DNA of 64,000 nucleotides from Gammaproteobacteria bacterium (lineage in GTDB: Bacteria > Pseudomonadota > Gammaproteobacteria > Pseudomonadales > Azotimanducaceae), in the NCBI GenBank assembly GCA_026705345.1, contig JAPPAV010000073.1, positions 22,940 to 86,939 on the forward strand, in the 5' to 3' direction. Of the stretch, positions 41,900 through 48,796 are shown in pieces. The position numbers and the translations under genes are program-made. Numbering within the stretch: the first letter of the stretch is position 1; each line of letters begins with the position of its first letter. The notes beneath the pieces were generated by a model. That model was not told the DNA's origin and made no database searches. It saw nothing but the letters and a program-made list of their open reading frames with translations.

Positions 41900-43294
41900 T
41901 CATACGTCGATACCGAGATCCGCGAGCTTGCGCGTCAACGTGTTGCGGCCCCATCCAAGCAGATTCGCGGCGTCGCGCTTGCGCCCTCCCGTCGCCTCGA
42001 GGGCGACGCGGATCATGGTCGATTCGAACGCCGGGGTCGCCTTGTCGAGGATGCCGGTGTCGCCACGACTTAGCTGCTTCCGGGCCCAGGATGCCAAGGA
42101 CGACTGCCAATCCTTTTCTTCGCCCGTTTCGGTCGTGCGATGGAGTTCCGGCGGCAGGTCGTTCACATGCACCTCGCGACCCGGGGCCATGACCGTGAGC
42201 CAATTGCAGGTGTTCTCCAACTGGCGGACGTTGCCCGGCCACTCCAACATCTCGAGGTACTCCAAGGTCTCCTTGCGCAGTACCTTCCGCTCGCCACCGA
42301 AACTCCGCGCAGCCTTGTTGAGGAAATGCTCGGCGAGCAGGGGGATGTCCGATCGGCGTTCCGCCAATGTGGGCACATGTACGCGGATGACGTTCAGGCG
42401 GTGATAGAGGTCTTCGCGGAACGTGCCCTTGGCCACAAGGGCGCGCAGGTCCCGGTGCGTGGCGGTGATGATCCGGACATCCACCTTGACGCTCACTCGA
42501 CCGCCGACGCGGTAGAACTCGCCCTCGGCTAGTACCCGCAGCAGCCGGGTCTGGGCTTCCGGCGGCATGTCGCCGATCTCGTCGAGGAAGAGCGTACCCC
42601 CGTTGGCCTGTTCGAAACGGCCGATGCGCGCCTCCTTCGCACCGGTGAACGCGCCCCGTTCATGGCCGAATAGTTCCGACTCGATCAACTCGCTCGGTAT
42701 CGCCGCCATGTTCAGCGCAACCATGGCGTTCGGTGCCCGCGGACTGTGCCGGTGCAATGCCCGCGCGACCAGTTCCTTGCCCGTGCCGGAGGCACCCTCG
42801 ATCATGACCGTGATGTTCGAGTGGGCCAGTCGACCGATGGCGCGGAAGACTTCCTGCATCGCCGCCGCCTGCCCGATGATGTCGGGAACGTCCTCCAACA
42901 GGCCCGTGTCCGTCCTGGCCTGCTCCCGGCTAACGAGCACGGCACGACCGACAGTGGCCACTGCCTCGTCGATGTCGAAAGGCTTTGGCAGGTATTCGAA
43001 AGCGCCCGCCTGGTAGGAACTGACGGCGCTGTCCAGGTCCGAGTGAGCGGTCATGATGATCACGGGCAGATCGGGATGCCGGTCGGCAAGGATCGCCAAC
43101 AGTTCCAGGCCGTCCCGGCCCGGCATGCGGATGTCGGAGACCACCGCATCGGGCGTGTCGTAATCCATCCGGTCGAGTACATCGTCGGCCCGTTCAAAGG
43201 ACTCGGTTCCGTAGCCCGCCTGGGACAGCGCGCGTTCCAGGACCCACCGGATCGAACTGTCGTCGTCGACGATCCAGACCCGCTCATTGGCCAT
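41900..43294 (-). CDS. ntrC: Nitrogen regulator NtrC (sigma-54 activator)
   Basis: A 464-aa response regulator with three domains. The receiver has phospho-acceptor Asp54 in VVSDIRMPGRDG; the AAA+ domain has GASGTGKELVARALH (Walker A), the sigma-54 contact loop GAFTGA in ELFGHERGAFTGAKEAR, and GTLFLDEIGDMP (Walker B); the C-terminal Fis-type helix-turn-helix ends KRDAANLLGWGRNTLTRKLA. ATG 43294 gives the usual start ANERVWIVDDD and overlaps ntrB by 11 bp. It activates nitrogen-assimilation promoters when phosphorylated by NtrB. Confidence 0.95.
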   Translation of the reverse strand: MANERVWIVDDDSSIRWVLERALSQAGYGTESFERADDVLDRMDYDTPDAVVSDIRMPGRDGLELLAILADRHPDLPVIIMTAHSDLDSAVSSYQAGAFEYLPKPFDIDEAVATVGRAVLVSREQARTDTGLLEDVPDIIGQAAAMQEVFRAIGRLAHSNITVMIEGASGTGKELVARALHRHSPRAPNAMVALNMAAIPSELIESELFGHERGAFTGAKEARIGRFEQANGGTLFLDEIGDMPPEAQTRLLRVLAEGEFYRVGGRVSVKVDVRIITATHRDLRALVAKGTFREDLYHRLNVIRVHVPTLAERRSDIPLLAEHFLNKAARSFGGERKVLRKETLEYLEMLEWPGNVRQLENTCNWLTVMAPGREVHVNDLPPELHRTTETGEEKDWQSSLASWARKQLSRGDTGILDKATPAFESTMIRVALEATGGRKRDAANLLGWGRNTLTRKLADLGIDV

Positions 43295-44456
43295 GGCTTT
43301 GGGCCTCGATTGGCGCGCCCACGCTGCGGCTGGCCGACACCGGGACGGCACCGTTGGCCGTAGCGGACGGTCGCGGCTGGCTGATGGGCAGGTAGAACGA
43401 GAAAACCGTCCGACCCGGTTCGCTCTCGCACTCGATCAGACCGTTGTGCTGGGCGATGATGGTCTGGGTGATGGCAAGACCGAGGCCGGAGCCCTCCGCC
43501 CGGCCGCTGATCATCGGGTAGAAGATCCGGTCCGCGATGTCCGCCGGAACACCCGGCCCGTTGTCGATGAAGTCGACGTTGGCCACCAGACGATGACGGT
43601 TCGGGCCGATGGTGAACTGCCGGACCACCCGGGTCGCGAGCCGGATGCACGGGTCGGGCGTATCCTTCAGCGCGAGCGTGGCATTGCCCAGGACGTTCAG
43701 AGTCGCCTGGACCAGCCTTTCGAAGTCCGCCTCCACGTGCGGAAGACTGGGATCGTAGGAACGTTCGAACTTGACCTCGGCCGGACTCTCGGCCTCGAGC
43801 AGCTTCACGACCCGCTCGATCACGTGGTGCACGTTCACCGGCTCGAACGACACCTCGCCGTTCGGCCCCATGATGCGATCAACCAGGTTCCTAAGCCGGT
43901 CGGCCTCGGAGATGATCACCGAGGTGTACTCGCGCTGTTCGTCGTCCACCAACTGCCTGTCCAGCAACTGCGCCGCGCCCCTCAAGCCCCCGAGCGGATT
44001 CTTGATCTCGTGGGCGAGTCCGCGGGCGAGTTTGCGCACGGTTTCCTGCAGGGTGACGTGGCGCTCGTCGCGGTCGATGCGAATGAATCGGTCAAGCCGT
44101 TCGAACTCGACAAGAAGCTCCGTCTCGGACAAGGGCGAGATCGAGTAGTTGACCCGAACGAGTCCGTCGACGACATAAAGGGGCACCTCGCGCTTGGTGA
44201 AGGGCTGTCCGGTGTCGAGCACGTCTTGCAGCACCGCGGGCGTCGCATGGTCGTCGTGTATCAGTCTGGCAAGGGGAATCCCGAGAGTACGGGTGTCGCT
44301 CCGTCCGAATAACGACTGGGCCGATTGGTTCAGGTAGGAAATGCGGAACGAGCGATCACTCGCGGCGTCGACCACGACGACCGCCGTGGTCAGCTGATCG
44401 AGAATGTCCCGATAGGTAGCCACAGTGGGATTGCGAGCAAAAAACGTTCCACGCAT
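43284..44456 (-). CDS. ntrB: Nitrogen sensor kinase/phosphatase NtrB
   Basis: A 390-aa cytoplasmic kinase: PAS domain (about 13-120), HisKA with phospho-His149 in LARGLAHEIKNPLGGLRGAA, and HATPase with NVLGNATLALKD, FIDNGPGVP and EGSGLGLAITQTII. No membrane segment is present. I chose ATG 44456 (RGTFFARNPTVATYRDILDQ); an upstream extension to 44534 would cover the NtrC-like operator and is unlikely. PII proteins regulate NtrB in known systems; none is encoded here. It forms the operon ntrB-ntrC-trmL. Confidence 0.94.
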   Translation of the reverse strand: MRGTFFARNPTVATYRDILDQLTTAVVVVDAASDRSFRISYLNQSAQSLFGRSDTRTLGIPLARLIHDDHATPAVLQDVLDTGQPFTKREVPLYVVDGLVRVNYSISPLSETELLVEFERLDRFIRIDRDERHVTLQETVRKLARGLAHEIKNPLGGLRGAAQLLDRQLVDDEQREYTSVIISEADRLRNLVDRIMGPNGEVSFEPVNVHHVIERVVKLLEAESPAEVKFERSYDPSLPHVEADFERLVQATLNVLGNATLALKDTPDPCIRLATRVVRQFTIGPNRHRLVANVDFIDNGPGVPADIADRIFYPMISGRAEGSGLGLAITQTIIAQHNGLIECESEPGRTVFSFYLPISQPRPSATANGAVPVSASRSVGAPIEAQSHGQ

Positions 44457-44511
44457 GGGTACTCCAGAAGCCGCAAGAATCCGTCCGTGCTCTCTTTTCT
44501 CACACCGGCAA

Positions 44512-44528
44512 TGCACCAACTTAGTGCA
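44512..44528. promoter_or_regulatory. NtrC-like binding site upstream of ntrB
   Basis: TGCACCAACTTAGTGCA is a near-perfect dyad matching the NtrC consensus TGCACCA-N3-TGGTGCA at 13 of 14 specified bases. It lies about 55 bp upstream of the ntrB start and suggests autoregulation of ntrBC. Confidence 0.65.
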
Positions 44529-44530
44529 TT

Positions 44531-44556
44531 GCACCCAGATTGGTCAAATCTGGTGC
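44531..44556. promoter_or_regulatory. Second dyad beside the NtrC-like site
   Basis: GCACCCAGATT (44531-44541) and AATCTGGTGC (44547-44556) are inverted with one bulged base. The left half repeats the TGCACC of an NtrC site and the right half supplies GGTGC. It may be a second, weaker operator, adjacent to the first so that dimers could cooperate. Confidence 0.4.
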
Positions 44557-44600
44557 GCTGGCGCTTGTGCGGCAGAGCGGCGGGCAGCGTCGGCTCAATC

Positions 44601-44631
44601 AGGACGGGACACCACGAGGATGTCCCCTACG
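44601..44631 (-). repeat. GTAGGGGAC repeat copy 4, overlapping the tusA-like stop
   Basis: On the minus strand CGTAGGGGACATCCTCGTGG is followed by TGTCCCGTCC; GGGACA and TGTCCC form the stem. It is a relative of the copies near 6.6 and 13.6 kb. Its TAG (44629-44627) terminates the tusA-like gene. Confidence 0.6.
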
Positions 44632-44878
44632 CGACCTCGATGTGGAACCGGAAGTCGTCGGCACGCTGTTCGGTGACCAGCAGCCGATGGCCGTGGACCC
44701 GGCACCAGGCGGGAATGTCGTGAAGCACGCCCGGGTCGGTGGCGACGACTTCCAGCACATCGCCGACCTTCAGCATCCTGACCCTGTCCTGGGTGCGGAT
44801 AACGGGCAGCGGGCACAACAGTCCGCGCGCATCGAGACGGGTCGTGGGTGCACCGTGCGGTTTCTGGGAGCCCTTCAT
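44627..44878 (-). CDS. TusA-like sulfur carrier protein
   Basis: An 83-aa protein of the TusA/SirA family. The active-site segment RLDARGLLCPLPVIRTQDRV contains the Cys of the CPxP motif, and VGDVLEVVATDPGVLHDIPA is the typical second strand-helix unit. It follows the PP-loop thiolase gene by 10 bp, so it is probably the persulfide donor or relay for it. The stop codon falls in a dispersed repeat. Confidence 0.88.
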   Translation of the reverse strand: MKGSQKPHGAPTTRLDARGLLCPLPVIRTQDRVRMLKVGDVLEVVATDPGVLHDIPAWCRVHGHRLLVTEQRADDFRFHIEVA

Positions 44879-44888
44879 CGCGTTCCGA

Positions 44889-45962
44889 TCAGCCGCCGAC
44901 GTGCCAAGCGGGATTCAATTCGGTCGGGAGCATGGGCGCGACGCGCAGTTCCGCCGAAACGCCCGAAGGCCGGTGGACGTTCACGCTAACCTCGGCAGCG
45001 GTTCGCCCCTGGGAGTAGCGGGCGGCGATGCGCGCGGCGAGGACAAGGTCGGCATCGGTCGGTTCGCCGTCGATCAAGGTCAGCGGTCCGGTGTGGCTCA
45101 CCGTGTCGAGATGGACGAACCGCCGCCGGTAGCCGGCCAGGAAGTTGTTTTCCCCCTCTTCCCGACCGACGATCAGCTTGTAGTGCGGTGCCGGTCGAAT
45201 GTGACGACCGACCTTGAGCAGCATGATGTCGTCGAAGTCGTAGTCCCGCACGCCTCTTGCATCCCAGAGGTCCGCCAACTTGCCGGCATAGCGTTCGTCG
45301 GTCAGGAAACAGCAACCACCGGCAGGTTGCGCGTAGTCGCTGAACCCGAAGGATTCGGCCAGTGCCATCTGCGGCTTGCGGTCGCGACCGTGGAAACCGA
45401 AGAGCTGGTCGCGGTCGACCCAGCCTTCCCGCTCGGGGAGCGTCGGCGGCAGGTTCAACGCGCACAACGGGCGTAGCAGGCGGTCGCCTGCGCCCGATTC
45501 CCGGGCGATGACCGGCATCGTGTCGGCACGTTGGGACTTGGGCCGCTGGCCGATCACCTCGCCCGTGATCACGAAGTCGAAGCCGCGGTCCAGGACATCC
45601 TGGGTGAGCGCTTTGTTGACCATGAAGATCTTGCAGTCGAGGCAGGGATTCAGGTTCGCGCCGTAGCCGTGCTTCGGGTTCAGCACGATGTCCTTGTATT
45701 CGTCGATGACATCGACGATGTGCAGCTTGATGCCCAGCTGCTCCGCGACCCACAGCGCATTGTTGCGTTTCTCGCGAGATCGGCCCCTCTTGCGGATGGC
45801 ATGGGTATGTCCCTCCACGCAGAACCCCGTGAAGAAGTTGATGCCCTCCACGTCGACGCCCTGGTCGAGAACGACCTTGGCCGCAAGCATCGAGTCGAGT
45901 CCCCCCGAAATCAGGGCGGCCGCTCGTTTCGGCACGTTCACGGTTTCGTTTCGCATGCCCAT
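44889..45962 (-). CDS. PP-loop tRNA sulfurtransferase-like protein (MnmA/ThiI-like)
   Basis: A 357-aa ATP-pyrophosphatase-type protein. The PP-loop is ALISGGLDSMLAAKVVLDQG; GFCVEGHTH, the Cys pair in NPCLDCKIFMVNKA, VITGEVIGQRPKSQ and the later GGCCFLTDERYAGKLADLWD follow. The adenylation motif and paired cysteines fit enzymes that thiolate tRNA, but it lacks the THUMP domain of ThiI and the standard MnmA layout, so it is a related, less studied group. The C-terminal third (IMLLKVGRHIRPAPHYKLIV onward) may bind RNA. The next gene encodes a TusA-like carrier. The CxxC with further Cys could hold an iron-sulfur cluster; that is inference. Confidence 0.78.
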   Translation of the reverse strand: MGMRNETVNVPKRAAALISGGLDSMLAAKVVLDQGVDVEGINFFTGFCVEGHTHAIRKRGRSREKRNNALWVAEQLGIKLHIVDVIDEYKDIVLNPKHGYGANLNPCLDCKIFMVNKALTQDVLDRGFDFVITGEVIGQRPKSQRADTMPVIARESGAGDRLLRPLCALNLPPTLPEREGWVDRDQLFGFHGRDRKPQMALAESFGFSDYAQPAGGCCFLTDERYAGKLADLWDARGVRDYDFDDIMLLKVGRHIRPAPHYKLIVGREEGENNFLAGYRRRFVHLDTVSHTGPLTLIDGEPTDADLVLAARIAARYSQGRTAAEVSVNVHRPSGVSAELRVAPMLPTELNPAWHVGG

Positions 45963-45972
45963 CCCACAGACA

Positions 45973-46359
45973 TCAAGGTTCCAAGACCGTCACGGACTCA
46001 CCGCGAGCCGCTTCGATAAATGCCGTGTCGAACGTGAGCAGCGCACTGCAATGCCCAGCCGCACCGAGATGCAGGGCATCGGCGAAGTCCATGCCGAGGT
46101 CCGCGCGTTCCAAGGCTTCGGCGAGCAGGACGGGACTTTCTACCAACACGGTTGGCAGCCCCGCAAATGCACGCAACGCCGCGACGACCTCCCCGCTGCC
46201 GAAACCGTAGACGCTTCGTAACACCCATTCGCTTTCGAGCAATACCGTCGTGCTGACGAAGACATCGTCCGAATCGACGGCCGCACGGGCCCGTGCGGCC
46301 TGTCCCGCATCGTCGCCCGTCAGGTAGCGAACGACAACATTGGCATCAATCGCCCGCAT
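45973..46359 (-). CDS. PIN-domain toxin (VapC-like)
   Basis: A 128-aa PIN-domain ribonuclease. The acidic metal-binding residues are all visible: Asp in RAIDANVVVRYLTGDD, Glu in LLESEWVLRSVYG, Asp in MDFADALHLG and Asp in LLTFDTAFIEAA. ATG 46359 overlaps the antitoxin gene by 14 bp. VapC toxins cleave tRNA or rRNA when the antitoxin is degraded. It probably is translated together with the antitoxin from one mRNA. Confidence 0.9.
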   Translation of the reverse strand: MRAIDANVVVRYLTGDDAGQAARARAAVDSDDVFVSTTVLLESEWVLRSVYGFGSGEVVAALRAFAGLPTVLVESPVLLAEALERADLGMDFADALHLGAAGHCSALLTFDTAFIEAARGESVTVLEP

Positions 46360-46621
46360 GTCGTCGTTTGGCTTCCGCCAAGACGCCCGCCTCCATCTCG
46401 CCCAACGTCTTGGACGGTCCGTCGTAGGCCAGGATCTCAAAGACCTCATCCGGACGGGTTTCTACAAACCTTGGGAAGGGCCTCAACAACACACCTTCCT
46501 GTGTGCTTTCCACGACGAGCCGCGTACCCGCCTCCCAACGCAACGACTGGCGAATCGCCTTGGGCAGGATGACCTGGCCCTTTGTCGAGACCGTGGTGGT
46601 GATGCGTTCTGATACCGGCAT
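46346..46621 (-). CDS. AbrB/SpoVT-type antitoxin (VapB-like)
   Basis: A 91-aa protein with a swapped-hairpin AbrB domain at the N-terminus (ERITTTVSTKGQVILPKAIR) that binds DNA, followed by a C-terminal segment (ETRPDEVFEILAYDGPSK) likely to wrap the toxin. It precedes the PIN toxin with a 14-bp overlap, the standard VapBC order. Such antitoxins repress their own promoter; a TTGACC dyad lies upstream at 46666-46682. Confidence 0.88.
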   Translation of the reverse strand: MPVSERITTTVSTKGQVILPKAIRQSLRWEAGTRLVVESTQEGVLLRPFPRFVETRPDEVFEILAYDGPSKTLGEMEAGVLAEAKRRHAGD

Positions 46622-46665
46622 TGCTGTCCCAGCGGGGACTGTAAGGCGAAAGTAAGATACGCCCG

Positions 46666-46682
46666 TTGACCTGTTGGGTCAA
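46666..46682. promoter_or_regulatory. Dyad upstream of vapBC, possible operator
   Basis: TTGACC (46666-46671), five bases, GGTCAA (46677-46682) form a perfect 6-bp inverted repeat about 45 bp before the VapB start in the divergent spacer with dtd. Position and symmetry suit autoregulation by the antitoxin; it may also contribute a -35 element. Confidence 0.4.
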
Positions 46683-46799
46683 ATGACACAACGACGCACG
46701 AATTTCCAATACCCCTGTCACATCGACACACGCGTTTTCAATCGTTTGTCATGCATCCGCATCGACGTTATGTTCGCTCCCGACGGCAAAGGGGGGTTC

Positions 46800-47240
46800 T
46801 TGCGCGCGCTGCTGCAAAGAGTGAACGAGGCGTCCGTATCGGTCGCCGGTCGCGAGGTCGCGAGAATCGACCACGGTCTCGTCGTGTTCGTTGCCGTGTT
46901 CCACGATGACGACGAAGCCGCCGCCCGGCGATTGGCCGTACGAACCGTCGCGGCGCGGGTCTTTCCGGACGGGAGCAAGGCGATGAACCGATCCGTGCTC
47001 GACATCGGCGGCGCCGTGCTGGCGGTCTCCCAATTTACCCTGGCTGCGGACACTCGGCGCGGCAATCGCCCGAGTTTCGGACCCGCCGCGCTTCCCCCGC
47101 GAGCGCAGGAACTCTACGACTGCTTCGTCGAGGGGCTTCGAGACAACTGCACGGATGTCGCCACCGGGGAATTCGGGGCTGATATGCAGGTGGCGCTGGT
47201 CAACGACGGGCCGGTGACGATTCTTCTCGACGTTCCCTAA
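46800..47240 (+). CDS. dtd: D-aminoacyl-tRNA deacylase
   Basis: A 146-aa enzyme that removes D-amino acids from tRNA. TTG 46800 gives the standard start RALLQRVNEASVSVAGREV and is preceded by AAAGGGG; an in-frame ATG at 46770 would add ten residues and is less like the family. Signature motifs are GGAVLAVSQFTLAADTRRGN (Ser-Gln motif) and the cross-subunit loop LVNDGPVTILLDV (the Gly-Pro motif near GPVT). It runs divergently from vapBC. Confidence 0.92.
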   Translation: MRALLQRVNEASVSVAGREVARIDHGLVVFVAVFHDDDEAAARRLAVRTVAARVFPDGSKAMNRSVLDIGGAVLAVSQFTLAADTRRGNRPSFGPAALPPRAQELYDCFVEGLRDNCTDVATGEFGADMQVALVNDGPVTILLDVP

Positions 47241-47250
47241 GCAGCCGCCT

Positions 47251-48153
47251 CTATGACGGTGGCTCCACTAGCGTCCACTTCACGCCGCAGATGAACAGTT
47301 CATCGAATCTCTTCTCGACCCCGGGGACCGCCCACAGATCCACACCGACCACGCCGGTACGACCGCCAGGCTCCGGCTCGACGAACCGCATGGTTTGCGC
47401 TGCTGCCAGTCCCAAGGTCGCGGGCTCGTCCGGGTCGATCGAACACCCGGCCCCTAGACCCCGCATCCAACGCTGGCACATCTCCTCGGGATCGACGTCC
47501 CGGGGTGCGATCTCGACCGCCGCGAATCCGGTCGTGACACCGCCCTGGGGCCGGGCGTCTACCCCGTTCTGCCATGTGTTGCCGGCCGGAAAATACGCCC
47601 CCTTGTTCCGTGGGAATCGATCCGGGTCCGGCCAGTTCTCCTGAATCTCGGCCAGCGTCCCGTAGTCCCTGGGGTGGAACTGCACGTTGACGCCCGAGAC
47701 CGTGCCGGGTTGCTTGGGCAGGGGTTCGCCGAGCACGTAGCGTCCCGACTCGACCCCGGCCAGCCCCGAACCCGGCGAGCCGGGACAGACGTTCCAACTA
47801 CCCGAGACGATCCCGATCCCCTCGCCTTGGGCCGACATCGAGCGGGAGGCCGTCGAAACGTCGGGAACCTGCACGATCGCCATGTACCCGCAGTCCCCGT
47901 TTCGTTCGAGGAGCCGGGTCTGGGTCGTCGAACGTTCCCAGGCGATGTCCGTTGGGCAAACGGTCTCGAGAAACGAATCGCCCAGGCGGATGTGCGTGTT
48001 GTTGAGGTTCCCGCCGGCCGCCATTCGCGGGTCGCGAAAGACCACGGGCGCATCGAACGCCGTGCACAGCAGGTTGGAGGTCCACTCCAGATCCCGGGCG
48101 AGCAGGCAAATCTGGCGCAGGCGCAATACGGGGTCGACGGCCATCGGCTTCAT
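47251..48153 (-). CDS. VOC (glyoxalase/bleomycin-resistance) fold protein, probable
   Basis: A 300-aa protein whose N-terminus (VLRLRQICLLARDLEWTSNL, then LCTAFDAPVVFRDP) resembles the first beta-alpha-beta module of VOC proteins, and NNTHIRLGDSFLETVCPT fits the following strand. A second module may start near GVTTGFAAVEIAPRDVDPEE. The substrate and metal ligands are not clear. It converges with dtd, leaving 10 bp between the stops. Confidence in the fold is moderate and in any activity low. Confidence 0.65.
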   Translation of the reverse strand: MKPMAVDPVLRLRQICLLARDLEWTSNLLCTAFDAPVVFRDPRMAAGGNLNNTHIRLGDSFLETVCPTDIAWERSTTQTRLLERNGDCGYMAIVQVPDVSTASRSMSAQGEGIGIVSGSWNVCPGSPGSGLAGVESGRYVLGEPLPKQPGTVSGVNVQFHPRDYGTLAEIQENWPDPDRFPRNKGAYFPAGNTWQNGVDARPQGGVTTGFAAVEIAPRDVDPEEMCQRWMRGLGAGCSIDPDEPATLGLAAAQTMRFVEPEPGGRTGVVGVDLWAVPGVEKRFDELFICGVKWTLVEPPS

Positions 48154-48460
48154 TATGCCTCGTTATGCTCTTCGCGGGACGGATTCGCGTGTGTCCCGGA
48201 CTCCCCTTAGGGTGGGGTTCAAGCGGCGGCTGAGGTCGGGAGTCCCGCCGGCCTAGTCGCCTCCACGGCCCCTTGGTCGACGCTTCGCTTGGTCGTAGAG
48301 CCTACACTTCTGGGTAGTTGGAGATGTTCTCGGCTGATTGTATTTTCTCCGAATCGAACATGTGACGCAGTGCAACACTCCGGAGCTGTTCGAATTGGAC
48401 ATGTAACGGCTGAACAACCAACCGAGGAGACCAACTTGATGACCTGCAGAAACATCGCCA
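48154..48460. other. 307-bp intergenic region with a direct repeat
   Basis: The region is richer in A+T than its neighbours and lies between divergent genes. GAATCGAACATGTGACG (48351-48367) and GAATTGGACATGTAACG (48392-48408) match at 14 of 17 positions and are 41 bp apart, about four helical turns, which suits a pair of operator sites; both contain the palindrome ACATGT. No gene is supported except a possible upstream start (ATG 48439 after GAGGAG) for the next protein. Confidence 0.5.
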
Positions 48461-48754
48461 GTGATGTTGGCACTCGCGATCGCGGTCACACTTCTACCCA
48501 CGAGTTCGTACCTTCCCGGGGATGCGGCGACAGCGATACCGGATCAGATTGGCGGCACGGCGCTCGCGACGCACGGCAGCATGTCCTGTTGGGATGCCGA
48601 CGCTGCGTTGAACTCTGCTGAATGGAATCTGTATTGGATAACCACCTTGTGCCGTGGGCCTGACGGCCCTCCGATGTGCGCCATCATGATCGATCAAGCC
48701 CAGCAGGAGGTCGTTGATGCGACGCTCGCTCGGCTGCACGCGTGCGGTTTCTGA
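48461..48754 (+). CDS. Small exported protein with four cysteines
   Basis: A protein of about 97 aa from GTG 48461 (ATG 48464 in frame). The N-terminus LALAIAVTLLPTSS is hydrophobic, with a likely cleavage near DAATA, and the mature part has four Cys (SCWDAD, TLCRG, MCAIM, HACGF), suggesting two disulfides outside the cytoplasm. No family is recognised. GAGGAG at 48424-48429 fits ATG 48439, which is in another frame: it reads TCRNIASDV, and dropping one base near 48458 would join it to the hydrophobic segment to give a normal signal peptide. A frameshift here is possible. The S9-like gene follows by 42 bp. Confidence 0.5.
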   Translation: MMLALAIAVTLLPTSSYLPGDAATAIPDQIGGTALATHGSMSCWDADAALNSAEWNLYWITTLCRGPDGPPMCAIMIDQAQQEVVDATLARLHACGF

Positions 48755-48796
48755 ACGCGACCCTGAACTGAAGAATCCCACGGAGGGTGTAGACGG

